Assembly (NCBI RefSeq): GCF_022479115.1
Contig: NZ_CP092497.1
Span: forward strand, 5,084,001 to 5,148,000
Source: Amycolatopsis sp. EV170708-02-1
GTDB lineage: Bacteria; Actinomycetota; Actinomycetes; Mycobacteriales; Pseudonocardiaceae
Direction: 5' to 3'
DNA: 64,000 bases
The position numbers and the translations under genes are program-made. Under the pieces are notes generated by a model. The model worked only from the letters and a program-made list of their open reading frames with translations. It ran no database searches and was not told the origin of the DNA. The first letter of the stretch is position 1. Each line of letters starts with the position of its first letter. This document shows positions 36,998 through 45,263 of this stretch, piece by piece.

Positions 36998-38032
36998 TTG
37001 CGTCGAGCGTTGAGCCTGATCTTCTTGGCCCTAGGGGTGTTCGCCATCGCCGGCGCGGTACTGCTGCCGACGTACGTGAAACCCGAACTCGCCAAGGTGC
37101 CGCTGAACCAGGAATCGACGTCGATCCTCGAAGGCACCGCGTCGAAGGTGCTCGCGGTGAAGACCGCGGGCGGCAAGACCGTCACGGAGATCCGTGACGA
37201 CGCGAAGCTGAAGGCGACCGCCCGCGTGGTGGCGAACTTCGCGCCGCCGGAGATGCGGGAAGGCACGGACGTCGCCGTCTGGCTGATGGCCGTCTCGGTC
37301 GTCGACACCAGCGACCAGACCGTCGTCAGCGCGAGCAAACGCCAGGTCTGCTTCGATCGCCGCACCGCCGAGGGCTACGTGCCGCCGGGCGGCGACCAGG
37401 AGGCGAAGTGCTCGGCCAACAGCAGCTTCGTCACCAAACTCAAGGAGAAGCCCGAAAAAGAGGGCGAGAAGCCCGAGGAGGTCCAGGAGTACAAGGCGCA
37501 GCCCGGCCTGAACTTCAAGTTCCCCTTCGGCACCGAACAGAAGGACTACCAGGTCTACGACGACAACACCGGCCGCGCGGTGCAGGCCCGGTTCAAGGGC
37601 GTCGAAGACATCAAGGGCGTCGAGGTCTACAAGTTCGTCCAGGAGATCCCCGACACGAAGATCTCGACGAAGAAGGTCCCGGGGTCGCTCATCGGCGCCA
37701 CCGGGGACTCCGTCGAAGCGGGCCAGTTCTACCGGGGCACCATCACGAGCTGGATCGAGCCGGTGACCGGGATCCAGGTCAAACAGGAACAGCAGTCGCA
37801 CCAGGAACTGCGGTCGGCCGCCAACCCCACCCCCACGGTGGTCTTCGACGGCAAGCTGGCCTTCACCGACGCGACCGTCGACGCGATGGTCAAGCAGGTC
37901 GACGAGAACAAGGGGAAGCTGGACTTCATCGGGAGCACCGGGCCGATCGTGCTCGGGATCGCCGGCGCGGCCTTCCTCGCTCTCGGGGTCTTCCTCCTGG
38001 TGAAGCGCCGCCCGGCCCCTTCGCGTCACTGA
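36998..38032 (+). CDS. DUF3068 membrane-anchored periplasmic protein (PgfA-like)
   Basis: A 344-residue DUF3068 protein. One N-terminal membrane anchor (LSLIFLALGVFAIAGAVLLP) and one C-terminal segment (PIVLGIAGAAFLALGVFLLV) bracket a large extracytoplasmic domain. The mycobacterial homologue (Rv0227c/MSMEG_0317, PgfA) is needed for polar growth and envelope lipid trafficking. TTG 36998 is the start, supported by AGGAGG 4 bases upstream. The mycobacterial neighbourhood (methyltransferase, GT4, membrane proteins, AftD) is also present here. If the host lacks mycolic acids, as Amycolatopsis does, its role must be broader than mycolate transport (inference). Confidence 0.87.
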   Translation: MRRALSLIFLALGVFAIAGAVLLPTYVKPELAKVPLNQESTSILEGTASKVLAVKTAGGKTVTEIRDDAKLKATARVVANFAPPEMREGTDVAVWLMAVSVVDTSDQTVVSASKRQVCFDRRTAEGYVPPGGDQEAKCSANSSFVTKLKEKPEKEGEKPEEVQEYKAQPGLNFKFPFGTEQKDYQVYDDNTGRAVQARFKGVEDIKGVEVYKFVQEIPDTKISTKKVPGSLIGATGDSVEAGQFYRGTITSWIEPVTGIQVKQEQQSHQELRSAANPTPTVVFDGKLAFTDATVDAMVKQVDENKGKLDFIGSTGPIVLGIAGAAFLALGVFLLVKRRPAPSRH

Positions 38033-38787
38033 CGCTTGCGCAGCACCATCACCAGATTCCACGACGCGACCTCCCGGACACCCGGGACACGCGCGATCCA
38101 CTGGGCCCAGGAGGGGTGGTAACGCGGATAGACCTCCTGGAGATCGGCGAGCGGCGCGGCCTTCCCCCACCGGATGGCCGCGCCCGCCGAAAAGGCGAAA
38201 AGGCTCTCGCCGAATTTGTTCTTCGGCTCCTTCCCGTTCTTTTCGAGATAACGCCGCCGGGCGTAGTGGCCACCGAGGAAATGCCACGGCGCCGTCTCGT
38301 GCCCGCCCCACGGCGAATACCACGGCGTGAACGAGGCGAAAACCGTTCCGCCGGGTTTGGTCACCCGGCACATCTCGGCCAGCATGACCTCGGGTTCGGA
38401 AACGTGTTCGAGGACGTTCGACGAATAGCAGACGTCGACGGACGCGGTGCGCACGGGCAGTTTCGTCCCGCTGCCGCGCACCATGTTCTCACCGGCCTCG
38501 CCCCGTGCCGTCAGCTCGCCGACGTCGGGATCTATGCCCAGATACGTGGCTCCGGCGGCACGGAACGCGTCGGAGAAATAGCCGGGCCCACCACCGACGT
38601 CGACGATGGTTCGGCCGTTCAACGGAGTGTGCTGCGCCAATTGCCGGACGGAGTCCTCGGCGAGCACCGAGTAGAAACCGTCCGGATCAGTCTGTTCGGT
38701 GAGAAAAGCCCGGAACAACGTCACCGATCTGCGCAGGGTGGCGCGATGAGGCATCGTTGCTGGCGCCACCGACCGATTACCGACCAT
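38026..38787 (-). CDS. Class I SAM-dependent methyltransferase (Rv0224c-like)
   Basis: A 253-residue methyltransferase. Motif I is IVDVGGGPGYFSDAFRAAG near residue 62; motif II region YLGIDPDVGE; motif III VCYSSNVLEHVSEPEVML; then MCRVTKPGGTVFASFTPW. It resembles the mycobacterial methyltransferase that sits beside a GT4 glycosyltransferase in a divergent pair, as here. The substrate is probably a lipid or glycan of the envelope, which is inferred from context only. The 3' end overlaps the DUF3068 gene by 7 bases. Confidence 0.87.
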   Translation of the reverse strand: MVGNRSVAPATMPHRATLRRSVTLFRAFLTEQTDPDGFYSVLAEDSVRQLAQHTPLNGRTIVDVGGGPGYFSDAFRAAGATYLGIDPDVGELTARGEAGENMVRGSGTKLPVRTASVDVCYSSNVLEHVSEPEVMLAEMCRVTKPGGTVFASFTPWYSPWGGHETAPWHFLGGHYARRRYLEKNGKEPKNKFGESLFAFSAGAAIRWGKAAPLADLQEVYPRYHPSWAQWIARVPGVREVASWNLVMVLRKRQ

Positions 38788-38872
38788 CGAACCATCGCTT
38801 TCCGAGAATGATTCATCTACCGTGTACGCACCGGTAACCTAGCATTGTCGCTAACAGGTTGGGAGAACCACG

Positions 38873-40119
38873 ATGGAAAGGCCACGTGTGCTGCTCGTCA
38901 ACTGGCGCGACACCGGGCATCCGGAGGGCGGCGGCTCCGAGCGGTACGTCGAACGGATGGCCGAGGGGCTCGCCAAGGCCGGATACCGGGTGGAGATCCA
39001 GTGCGCGGCGTACCCGGGCGCCAACGCGGGAGAATGGCGCGACGGCGTCCGCTATCGCCGCCGTGGCAACAAGTTCGGCGTCTACCTCCATGCGCTCCGG
39101 GCGATCCGGAAGGCGCACGCCGACCTCGTCGTCGACGTCCAGAACGGGATGCCGTTCTTCGCCAGGCTCGTCGCGGGCTGCCCGGTCCTCGTGCTGGTGC
39201 ACCACGTCCACCAGGAGCAGTGGATCAGCGCGCTCGGGGAGACGCTGGGCCGTATCGGCTGGTGGATCGAGTCACGGCTGGCGCCGTGGCTGTTCCGCCA
39301 CTGCCGCTACGTCACGGTTTCCGAGATCACCAAGGGCGAACTGGCGGGCCTCGGCATCGAAGGCTCGCGGATCGCCGTGGTCCCCAACGGGTTGGACACT
39401 CCCCGCGCGGCAAGGCCGTCCGGGAGACCGAACCGACGCTGGTCGCGGTCAGCAGGCTGGTGCCGCACAAGCGGATCGAGCACGCCATCGACGTCGTCGC
39501 GGAACTGTCCCGGCGCTGGCCGACACTACGGCTCGAAGTCGTGGGCCAGGGCCCGTGGGAAGAGGTCTTGCGCAAGCACGCCCGGGACAGGGGTGTCGAA
39601 GACCGGGTGCGGCTGCACGGCTGGGTGGACGAGGACGAGAAACACGAGATCCTGGAACGGTCCTGGCTGCACCTGTGCCCGTCGGTCAAGGAGGGCTGGG
39701 GCATCGTCATCATGGAGGCCGCCGCGCACGGCGTGCCGTCGGTGGCCTACCGGGCGGCGGGCGGGGTGGCCGAGTCCATTGTGGAGGGCAAGACCGGCGT
39801 GCTGGCCGACGACTTCGCCGATTTCACCGCGCAGGTCGACGGGCTGCTCGCCGACCGGGCCCGGCGGACCGAAATGGGCCGGGCCGGGGTCACCTGGGCC
39901 GGCCTGTTCGACTGGGAGCACAGCGTGAACCGCTTCGAATCACTCGTGCGCGACGTGGCCGGGGTGGCCATCCCCCGCCCCAGGGTCCTGACGCCGCAGG
40001 GCTTCCACGATCCCGTCGGCCAGGTCGGCCGTGGCGGCGTCGTCGAAGTCCTTGCGGCGTGCGCGCACGGTGAGGGTGCTCGTCTCGCCGACGGTCACCG
40101 CGCCGAACGCCACGCCTGA
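38873..40119 (+). CDS. GT4-family glycosyltransferase (Rv0225-like), frameshifted in this sequence
   Basis: The N-terminal GT-B domain starts LLVNWRDTGHPEGGGSERYV and includes VVDVQNGMPFFARLV and VSEITKGELAGLGIEG. The C-terminal nucleotide-sugar domain has TLVAVSRLVPHKRIEHAIDV, HGWVDEDEKHEILERSWLHL, CPSVKEGWGIVIMEAAAHG with the E-x7-E-type motif. The frame breaks at 39401-39409 (CCCCGCGCGG). Adding one base joins VPNGLDTP to the RGKAVRETEPTL side. It probably transfers a sugar to an envelope glycan or lipid. The coding end in this frame is 40119, overlapping the convergent gene by 180 bases, so another indel near the end is possible. Confidence 0.8.
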
Positions 40120-41040
40120 GCGGCCGCTGGCGGCGGGATAGAACGCGATCGAGGTGACCGCGTCCGCCGCCGAAACGACGCCGAGATTGGAAACCAGATA
40201 GGTCGAACCGAGCCTGCCCGCCAGCAGCCGGGTGCCCAGACGGGCGATCCGGCTGCTGCGGGCGGGGAAATCGGGCTCCGGCGGCTGTGTGGCCAGCAGC
40301 GCGCCGACTTCGGCGACCGCGGGCTTCCTGCCCAGCCGCAACCGGAAGAACGCGCTGTCGTGCAGGGGTTCCGGCGCGGCTCCGCCTCGCCACGAGGCAC
40401 CGACCGCGGCCACCACCCGTGCGGTTTCCTCGCCGTGCCGGGCGTTCCACGTCTCGGTCAGGTCGGCGGCGGCCGCCGCGAAGGCGGCGGACCCGAACCG
40501 TGAGCGCGGGAGGATCCTGGCGCTGAACACGTCCCCAGGACCGCTTTCGGCCCGCTCTGGGGTGATTCTCGCCGGGGGCGCGAAAAGCGCTTCAGCGAGC
40601 CTGTGGAAGGCGGAGACGAGAAAGGACCGGTCCGCCGTGCGGGTACCGATTCCCTTGGCGGCGGACGAAATCGGAACGTCCAGGACCAGACCGAGGACGG
40701 CGAGCAGGCCGAGACCGTCGAGCGCGCCGTGATGCGCGGCGATCAGCACGACCGGTTCGTCGGCGCCGACCGCGACCCGGAGCAGCGGCGCGCCGCGTTC
40801 GTACGCCGCCTCGGCGAACCGATCGCGGACCGCGGGAAGTTCTTCGCTCCGAACGGCTTCGACGTCCGGAGCGGCGCCGAGCCAAGGCCGTTCCTCGACC
40901 GCGACCGCCAGCCGCATCCGCGCCTTTTCCGGGGTCAGGGTCGAAGACAGCCTCGCTTCCAGGAGGATGCTCCAGGAAACGGTGGGGTCGCCGTAGAGCC
41001 CGACGACCCGGCCGGCGTGGTCGGAAGCGAGCTCGGACAC
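39940..41040 (-). CDS. Condensation/WS-DGAT-like acyltransferase-fold protein
   Basis: A 366-residue protein with the acyltransferase motif AAHHGALDGLGLL (HHxxxDG) near residue 102. This catalytic signature belongs to condensation domains, PapA-type acyltransferases and wax-ester synthases. The C-terminal half has SNLGVVSAADAVTSIAFYP, like the floor-loop region of that fold. It is shorter than most members (~450). GTG 41040 is the start. It lies inside an arabinan/envelope locus and is followed upstream by DUF2613, so it might acylate a cell-wall glycan or lipid; this is inference. Confidence 0.75.
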   Translation of the reverse strand: MSELASDHAGRVVGLYGDPTVSWSILLEARLSSTLTPEKARMRLAVAVEERPWLGAAPDVEAVRSEELPAVRDRFAEAAYERGAPLLRVAVGADEPVVLIAAHHGALDGLGLLAVLGLVLDVPISSAAKGIGTRTADRSFLVSAFHRLAEALFAPPARITPERAESGPGDVFSARILPRSRFGSAAFAAAAADLTETWNARHGEETARVVAAVGASWRGGAAPEPLHDSAFFRLRLGRKPAVAEVGALLATQPPEPDFPARSSRIARLGTRLLAGRLGSTYLVSNLGVVSAADAVTSIAFYPAASGRSGVAFGAVTVGETSTLTVRARRKDFDDAATADLADGIVEALRRQDPGAGDGHPGHVAHE

Positions 41041-41044
41041 CGGC

Positions 41045-41224
41045 TCAGCGGTTGCCGTAAATGACGTGCTCGGGGCTCGAGTTCGGGTTGAACTGCTCCT
41101 TGATCTTCGCCTGCACCTGGGGTGCGGCGTCCGGATCGGCGGTGTTCGTCAGCGCGTAACTCCCGCCCGCGGCCGTTGCGAGCCCGATGATGACGGCGGC
41201 GGCCGCGCCGATGAGGGTGCCCAA
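41045..41224 (-). CDS. DUF2613 small membrane protein (Rv0236A-like)
   Basis: A 59-residue protein. The N-terminus is a membrane segment (GTLIGAAAAVIIGLATAAGG), followed by a short extracytoplasmic tail with QVQAKIKEQFNPNSSPEHVIYG, the DUF2613 signature. In mycobacteria it lies next to aftD. TTG 41224 is the start, with GGAAGGAG 6 bases upstream; that ribosome site overlaps the stop of the preceding gene, indicating coupling. Its function is unknown. Confidence 0.85.
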   Translation of the reverse strand: MGTLIGAAAAVIIGLATAAGGSYALTNTADPDAAPQVQAKIKEQFNPNSSPEHVIYGNR

Positions 41225-41227
41225 GAC

Positions 41228-42919
41228 CTACTCCTTCCGCGACAGGGAATTCCTGCGTCGGCTCAATGTACGCACCGGTAACTTGAGGCACAACAGGCCG
41301 GCCGCGATCGACACCAGCGCTACTCCGTTTGCCAGCACCACGGGGGCCGGTGATCGCGTCCCGGTCACGGCAGGCTCACCGGGAGTGCGGTAAAGCGTGA
41401 GCCAGTCACCGGAGAACACCGGTTCCGCGCCGGTCAGCAACCGCGGGTCGACGCGCCCCGGCGTCCCGTGTTCGACGAGGATCCAGCCGATTCCCGCCGC
41501 CGCCAGATCTTCCGGCGACGTCGCCGCGCGGACACGGTCCATTCTGGAATCCTCGCCGGAGATCTCCTCGCCACCGACCCGCAGCGTGTCGTCGGCGAGA
41601 ACGGTCTCCGGGAGCGCGCGCGGCGCGGGGTCCAGCTGGGTCCGGTGGTCGTTCCAGGCGAAACTGCGGAACGTGGACAGCGGCAGCGCGACCACGTCGC
41701 CGGGCCGGTCGTCTTCGGCGAGCACCCGATGGACGGCGTTCCAGTCGTCCGGGTAACGCACCGCTTCGAGCCTTCCCCAGCCGCCCCAGGCGAGATCGGG
41801 CATGGTGAGCAAGGGAAACAGCGCGGCGGCCACGACGAGCGCCCCACGCGCCGCCCCGGTCCGCAGGCGCACGGCAGCGGCTTCGATCGCGAGGGCGAAC
41901 CCGAGCGCGACCGGAAGCGCCCACCAGGCCACCCATTTCTGCGCGTCCCGCAGCAGGCCCGCGCCGGGCACGTGTCCCATCGCCCAGGACAGCACGGGCT
42001 CGCCGAACGGCAGGGTCGCCAGCGAGGCGAGGACCACGCCGAGAACTCCGAGCGACAGCAACGCTCTCGCCGCCGGTGTGCCCCACTTTCGCGCCAGCGG
42101 GCGGAGCCCGGCCAAGGCCACGGCGACCGTGACGAGGATCAGCACCGGCGCCATCGGCGCGCCACGGCTGCCGGGGACGACGTCGCCGTTCCAGATCCCG
42201 CCGAGCCCCAGCACGCTCAGGATGGCCGGACCCCAGCTCTCCTCGCGGGCGCTGAACGCGGCCACCCCGGCGGGATCGGACAGCGTGCCGCCGTCGTGCA
42301 GGAGCGTCGGGACGAGCCACGGCAGGTTGAGCACCACCGCGAGACCGAGGGTGTGGCCGAGTTTTCGCGGTCCGGCCAGCGCGATCGCGGTGAGCGCGGC
42401 CAGCAGTCCGCCGGGCGGGGTGAGCACCGCGGGGGCGCAGGCGAGCACCAGCCGCGCGAGCGCCCTCGGTTCGTTCCGGCGCAGGGAAAGCGCGGTGCGC
42501 ACGATCCACGGGAGGCAGGCGTAGGTGAGCAGGAGCGGCCAATGCCCGATGAACAACCGCTCCGCGAAGTACGCCGTCCACGCGTAACCGGTGGCGGCGA
42601 CGATCCGCGTACCGAGTTGCTCCGTCGGGACCAGCCGCGCTGCGCCGTATGCCGCCACGAACAGTGAAAGCAGCAGAATGATTTTCTGGACGATGTCGCC
42701 GGGAACCACGGCGGTCGCGAGCGCGATCACGGCATCGGCGGGGACCGAACGCGGCAGGGCGGAACCGAGCCCGAGCGCGTCCGGGATCAGCGACTGGCGC
42801 TGGGCGAACACCATGTCGTAGCTCAGGACGAAGCCGCGGCCGAGCACCGGCAGGAACACCAGCAGCGCCAGCCCGGCCGACACCGCGGCCAGGACGAGAC
42901 GTTCGCGCCGTGCGTCCAA
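41228..42919 (-). CDS. Polytopic membrane protein of the envelope-glycan locus (Rv0226c-like, GT-C-like)
   Basis: A 563-residue protein with at least ten hydrophobic segments (LVLAAVSAGLALLVFLPVLG at the start, GALVVAAALFPLLTMPDLAW further on) and a C-terminal extracytoplasmic region (~400-530) before a last membrane helix (PVVLANGVALVSIAAGLLCL). The size and layout recall GT-C glycosyltransferases and the mycobacterial membrane protein that sits between the GT4 and DUF3068 genes. The aspartate in FVLSYDMVFAQ of the first loop is a candidate catalytic residue. The start is TTG 42919 behind GGGAAGAG. It is divergent from the flippase. Confidence 0.75.
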   Translation of the reverse strand: MDARRERLVLAAVSAGLALLVFLPVLGRGFVLSYDMVFAQRQSLIPDALGLGSALPRSVPADAVIALATAVVPGDIVQKIILLLSLFVAAYGAARLVPTEQLGTRIVAATGYAWTAYFAERLFIGHWPLLLTYACLPWIVRTALSLRRNEPRALARLVLACAPAVLTPPGGLLAALTAIALAGPRKLGHTLGLAVVLNLPWLVPTLLHDGGTLSDPAGVAAFSAREESWGPAILSVLGLGGIWNGDVVPGSRGAPMAPVLILVTVAVALAGLRPLARKWGTPAARALLSLGVLGVVLASLATLPFGEPVLSWAMGHVPGAGLLRDAQKWVAWWALPVALGFALAIEAAAVRLRTGAARGALVVAAALFPLLTMPDLAWGGWGRLEAVRYPDDWNAVHRVLAEDDRPGDVVALPLSTFRSFAWNDHRTQLDPAPRALPETVLADDTLRVGGEEISGEDSRMDRVRAATSPEDLAAAGIGWILVEHGTPGRVDPRLLTGAEPVFSGDWLTLYRTPGEPAVTGTRSPAPVVLANGVALVSIAAGLLCLKLPVRTLSRRRNSLSRKE

Positions 42920-42976
42920 GTGCTCTTCCCTTTCCGCCTCGATCGCGGTTATGGTCGCGGAGATTACTCGCCGGTA

Positions 42977-44200
42977 ATGGGAGCTCCGTTGAGCGTAGAC
43001 GCCGAGGTCGGGCAGACCAGGACCGACAAGCGTGTCGCGGCGATCCTCGTTTCGCTCGCGCTGGCCGCGAACAACGCCGGCGCCTACGCGCTGAGCATCG
43101 TCGCCGCCCGGCTGCTCGCGCCGAGCGCGTTCGGTGAGCTGAGCTCGCTGCTGGCGGTGCTGGTGATCGGTGTCGTGCCCGCGATGGGGCTGCAGACCGT
43201 GGTGGCGCTGCGGGTGGCCCGGCTGCGTTCATCAAAGGAGTCGCAGGACAGCGGGACACTGCTCGCGCTCGGCCTCACCACGAGCGCCATCGTCGCGACC
43301 ATCGGCCTGATCCTGGCGCCGGTGCTGGTCTTCGTGCTGCACCTGGATTCCGTGGTGCCCGCGCTGCTGCTCGCCGTCACGCTCGGACCGCTCACGCTGC
43401 TCGGTCTCTTCCACGGCCTGCTGCAAGGCGGTGGCCGCTTCGCGCTGCTGGCCGGGCTCATGTCGCTCGAAGGCGCGGGCAAGGTCGGCGGCTCGCTGCT
43501 CGGCCTGCTGATCGGCGGCGACGCCACCGGCGCGCTGGCCGGGACCGCGATCGGCTCGTACCTGGTGATCTTCTGCGGCTGGGTCCTCTGTGGACGGCCC
43601 CGGCCCCGCAAGGCGGGCTGGCACGCGGGCGAGGTCCTGCACGCGGCGCAGGCGATGCTGGCGCTGGTCCTGCTGGTGAACCTCGACCTCGTACTGGCGC
43701 GCCACACCCTCCCCGCGACCGAGGCAGGCGAATACGCTCTCGGCGCGATCGTCACGAAGATCGCCTACTGGCTCCCCCAAGCCGTCGGTGTCCTGGTGCT
43801 GCCCCGTTTCGCGAACGGCGCCGACCGCCACCGCATCCTGCCCGCCGCCCTGGCCGTCTGCGCCGCTCTCGACGCGTTCGTGCTGGTGGTTTCTTTCGCT
43901 TTCGGGTCGCGTCTGCTCTCGTTCATCGGCGGCTCCGGCTACGCCGCCAGCACCATGCCGGTGTGGCCGTTCGCCCTCGCGGGCTCGATGCTCGCGCTGG
44001 TGCAGATCCTGCTGTTCTCGCGCCTCGCCGCCGGTGACCGGCGGGTGACCGTGCTGATGTGGACGACCGTGGTGGTGGAGACGGTGCTGGTGACGACTTG
44101 GCTGCACTCGTCGGCCGCTCAAGTGGTGATCGTCGCCGCTTGCTGTGCTGGAGGTTTGGCGCTCTCCGGCGCGGTGTTGGAGCTGCGGTCGCGGAGGTGA
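42977..44200 (+). CDS. Polysaccharide flippase-like membrane protein (MOP superfamily)
   Basis: About 407 residues with some twelve membrane helices; the N-terminal AAILVSLALAANNAGAYALS and ARLLAPSAFGELSSLLAVLV match Wzx/RfbX-type flippases. VLLVNLDLVLARHTLPATEA and GAIVTKIAYWLPQAVGVLVL are typical mid-protein helices. It should move a lipid-linked sugar, perhaps an arabinan or lipoglycan precursor, across the membrane. ATG 42977 is chosen; a TTG at 42989 is an alternative. It lies between a GT-C-like protein and AftD. Confidence 0.85.
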   Translation: MGAPLSVDAEVGQTRTDKRVAAILVSLALAANNAGAYALSIVAARLLAPSAFGELSSLLAVLVIGVVPAMGLQTVVALRVARLRSSKESQDSGTLLALGLTTSAIVATIGLILAPVLVFVLHLDSVVPALLLAVTLGPLTLLGLFHGLLQGGGRFALLAGLMSLEGAGKVGGSLLGLLIGGDATGALAGTAIGSYLVIFCGWVLCGRPRPRKAGWHAGEVLHAAQAMLALVLLVNLDLVLARHTLPATEAGEYALGAIVTKIAYWLPQAVGVLVLPRFANGADRHRILPAALAVCAALDAFVLVVSFAFGSRLLSFIGGSGYAASTMPVWPFALAGSMLALVQILLFSRLAAGDRRVTVLMWTTVVVETVLVTTWLHSSAAQVVIVAACCAGGLALSGAVLELRSRR

Positions 44201-44209
44201 GGCGGGACT

Positions 44210-44248
44210 GTGTGGATTTCGGGTCACCCAACGCACCAAAATCCACAC
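44210..44248. repeat. Palindromic element family C (single copy here)
   Basis: GTGTGGATTT (44210-44219) and AAATCCACAC (44239-44248) form a perfect 10-base inverted repeat around a 19-base loop. It begins 9 bases after the flippase stop codon and could act as a terminator. Only one copy occurs in this window. Confidence 0.65.
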
Positions 44249-44372
44249 GGTCACGCATGAAAGGTCCGGTCACGATGCCGGACCGTCGCGTTCTGTCGGT
44301 GTTCGACTCCATGCTGCGCCGGTGCGAAGAGGAGATTGGGCTCGCCACCCACTGATCGCCGAAGGGCCATCG

Positions 44373-45263
44373 GTGATCACGGCGAAGCAACTCGAAGCCA
44401 TCGGAGTATCGCGAAGCACGATCTCGCGACGGTGCCGATCGGGAGGGTCGTGGCGAATGCTGCTGCCCGGCGTCGTGCTGCTCCAGAACGGCGAGCCGAC
44501 GGCCGAACAGAAGATCCACGCCGCGCTCCTGCATTCCGGCACCGGCTCGATCCTGACCGGCGTGCGCGCGTTGGAGCGCTACGGGCTGCGTAACCTCCCG
44601 GACACCGAGGAGGTCCACGTGCTCGTCCCCTCGAACCGCTCGGTCGCACACCGCGGGTTCGTCCACATCGAACGGTCGCGCCGCCTGCCGAATCCGTGGC
44701 CGCGGTCCGGGGTCCCGACAGCTCCAGTGCCCCGCGCGGTGATCGACGCGGCGCGAAGGACACCGCGCAAGGACGCGATCACGGCGATGATGGCCGAGTC
44801 CGTCCAGCGAGGGTTCTGCCTGCCGCGGTCCCTCGCCGACGAGCTCGACGAAGGCAGGCGGACGGGCAAGGAACTCCTGCGAAGCGCGCTCCTCCCGATC
44901 CTGGGCGGCGCCCGGTCGGTCGCCGAAGCCGATGCCTGGCGTCTCTGGCAGCGGTCGGATCTGCCCGAGTGCCGCTGGAACGTCAAGATCTTCGGCGCGG
45001 ACGGCACCTACATCGCGCAACCCGACGGCTGGTGCGACGAACTGGGCTTCGCCTGGGAAATCGATTCCCTCGAGCATCACGCGGGAGACACCGGCTTTCG
45101 CGACACCCTCGCCCGCAACGCCCGCTATGCCGCGGCCGGGATCGTCGTCGTCCAGACGCTGCCGTCCCGGCTGCGTTCGGAGCCCGGCAGGGTCGTGGCC
45201 GAGCTCCGGGCGGCACTCGACAGCGCCCGCCTACGACCCCGGCCCGACGTCCGGCTCGGGTGA
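44373..45263 (+). CDS. AbiEi-like antitoxin-domain protein with DUF559/Vsr-like C-terminus
   Basis: About 296 residues. The N-terminal winged helix (ITAKQLEAIGVSRSTISRRC, WRMLLPGVVLL) is the AbiEi antitoxin-type domain; the middle (SILTGVRALERYGLR, VHVLVP) continues it. The C-terminus GFAWEIDSLEHHAG...RDTLARNARYAAAGIVVVQT matches the DUF559 pattern of Vsr/PD-(D/E)XK-like folds. No AbiEii-type toxin gene is adjacent. GTG 44373 has GAAGG 8 bases upstream. A plausible extra N-terminus in another frame (from ATG 44275 or 44311) would join if one C were missing near 44347. The 3' end overlaps aftD by 33 bases. Confidence 0.75.
   Translation: MITAKQLEAIGVSRSTISRRCRSGGSWRMLLPGVVLLQNGEPTAEQKIHAALLHSGTGSILTGVRALERYGLRNLPDTEEVHVLVPSNRSVAHRGFVHIERSRRLPNPWPRSGVPTAPVPRAVIDAARRTPRKDAITAMMAESVQRGFCLPRSLADELDEGRRTGKELLRSALLPILGGARSVAEADAWRLWQRSDLPECRWNVKIFGADGTYIAQPDGWCDELGFAWEIDSLEHHAGDTGFRDTLARNARYAAAGIVVVQTLPSRLRSEPGRVVAELRAALDSARLRPRPDVRLG

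Noticed and set aside
38823..41282. Identical 16-mer TGTACGCACCGGTAAC at 38823-38838 and 41267-41282
   Set aside because: One copy is in a promoter gap and the other inside the coding 3' end of a membrane protein; a shared 16-mer is expected by chance in a GC-biased 64-kb sequence.
44140..44372. AbiEi-like gene starting at 44145 as the longest open frame
   Set aside because: The upstream part overlaps the flippase end and the hairpin and reads as non-coding; GTG 44373 has a good ribosome site and begins the winged-helix domain.
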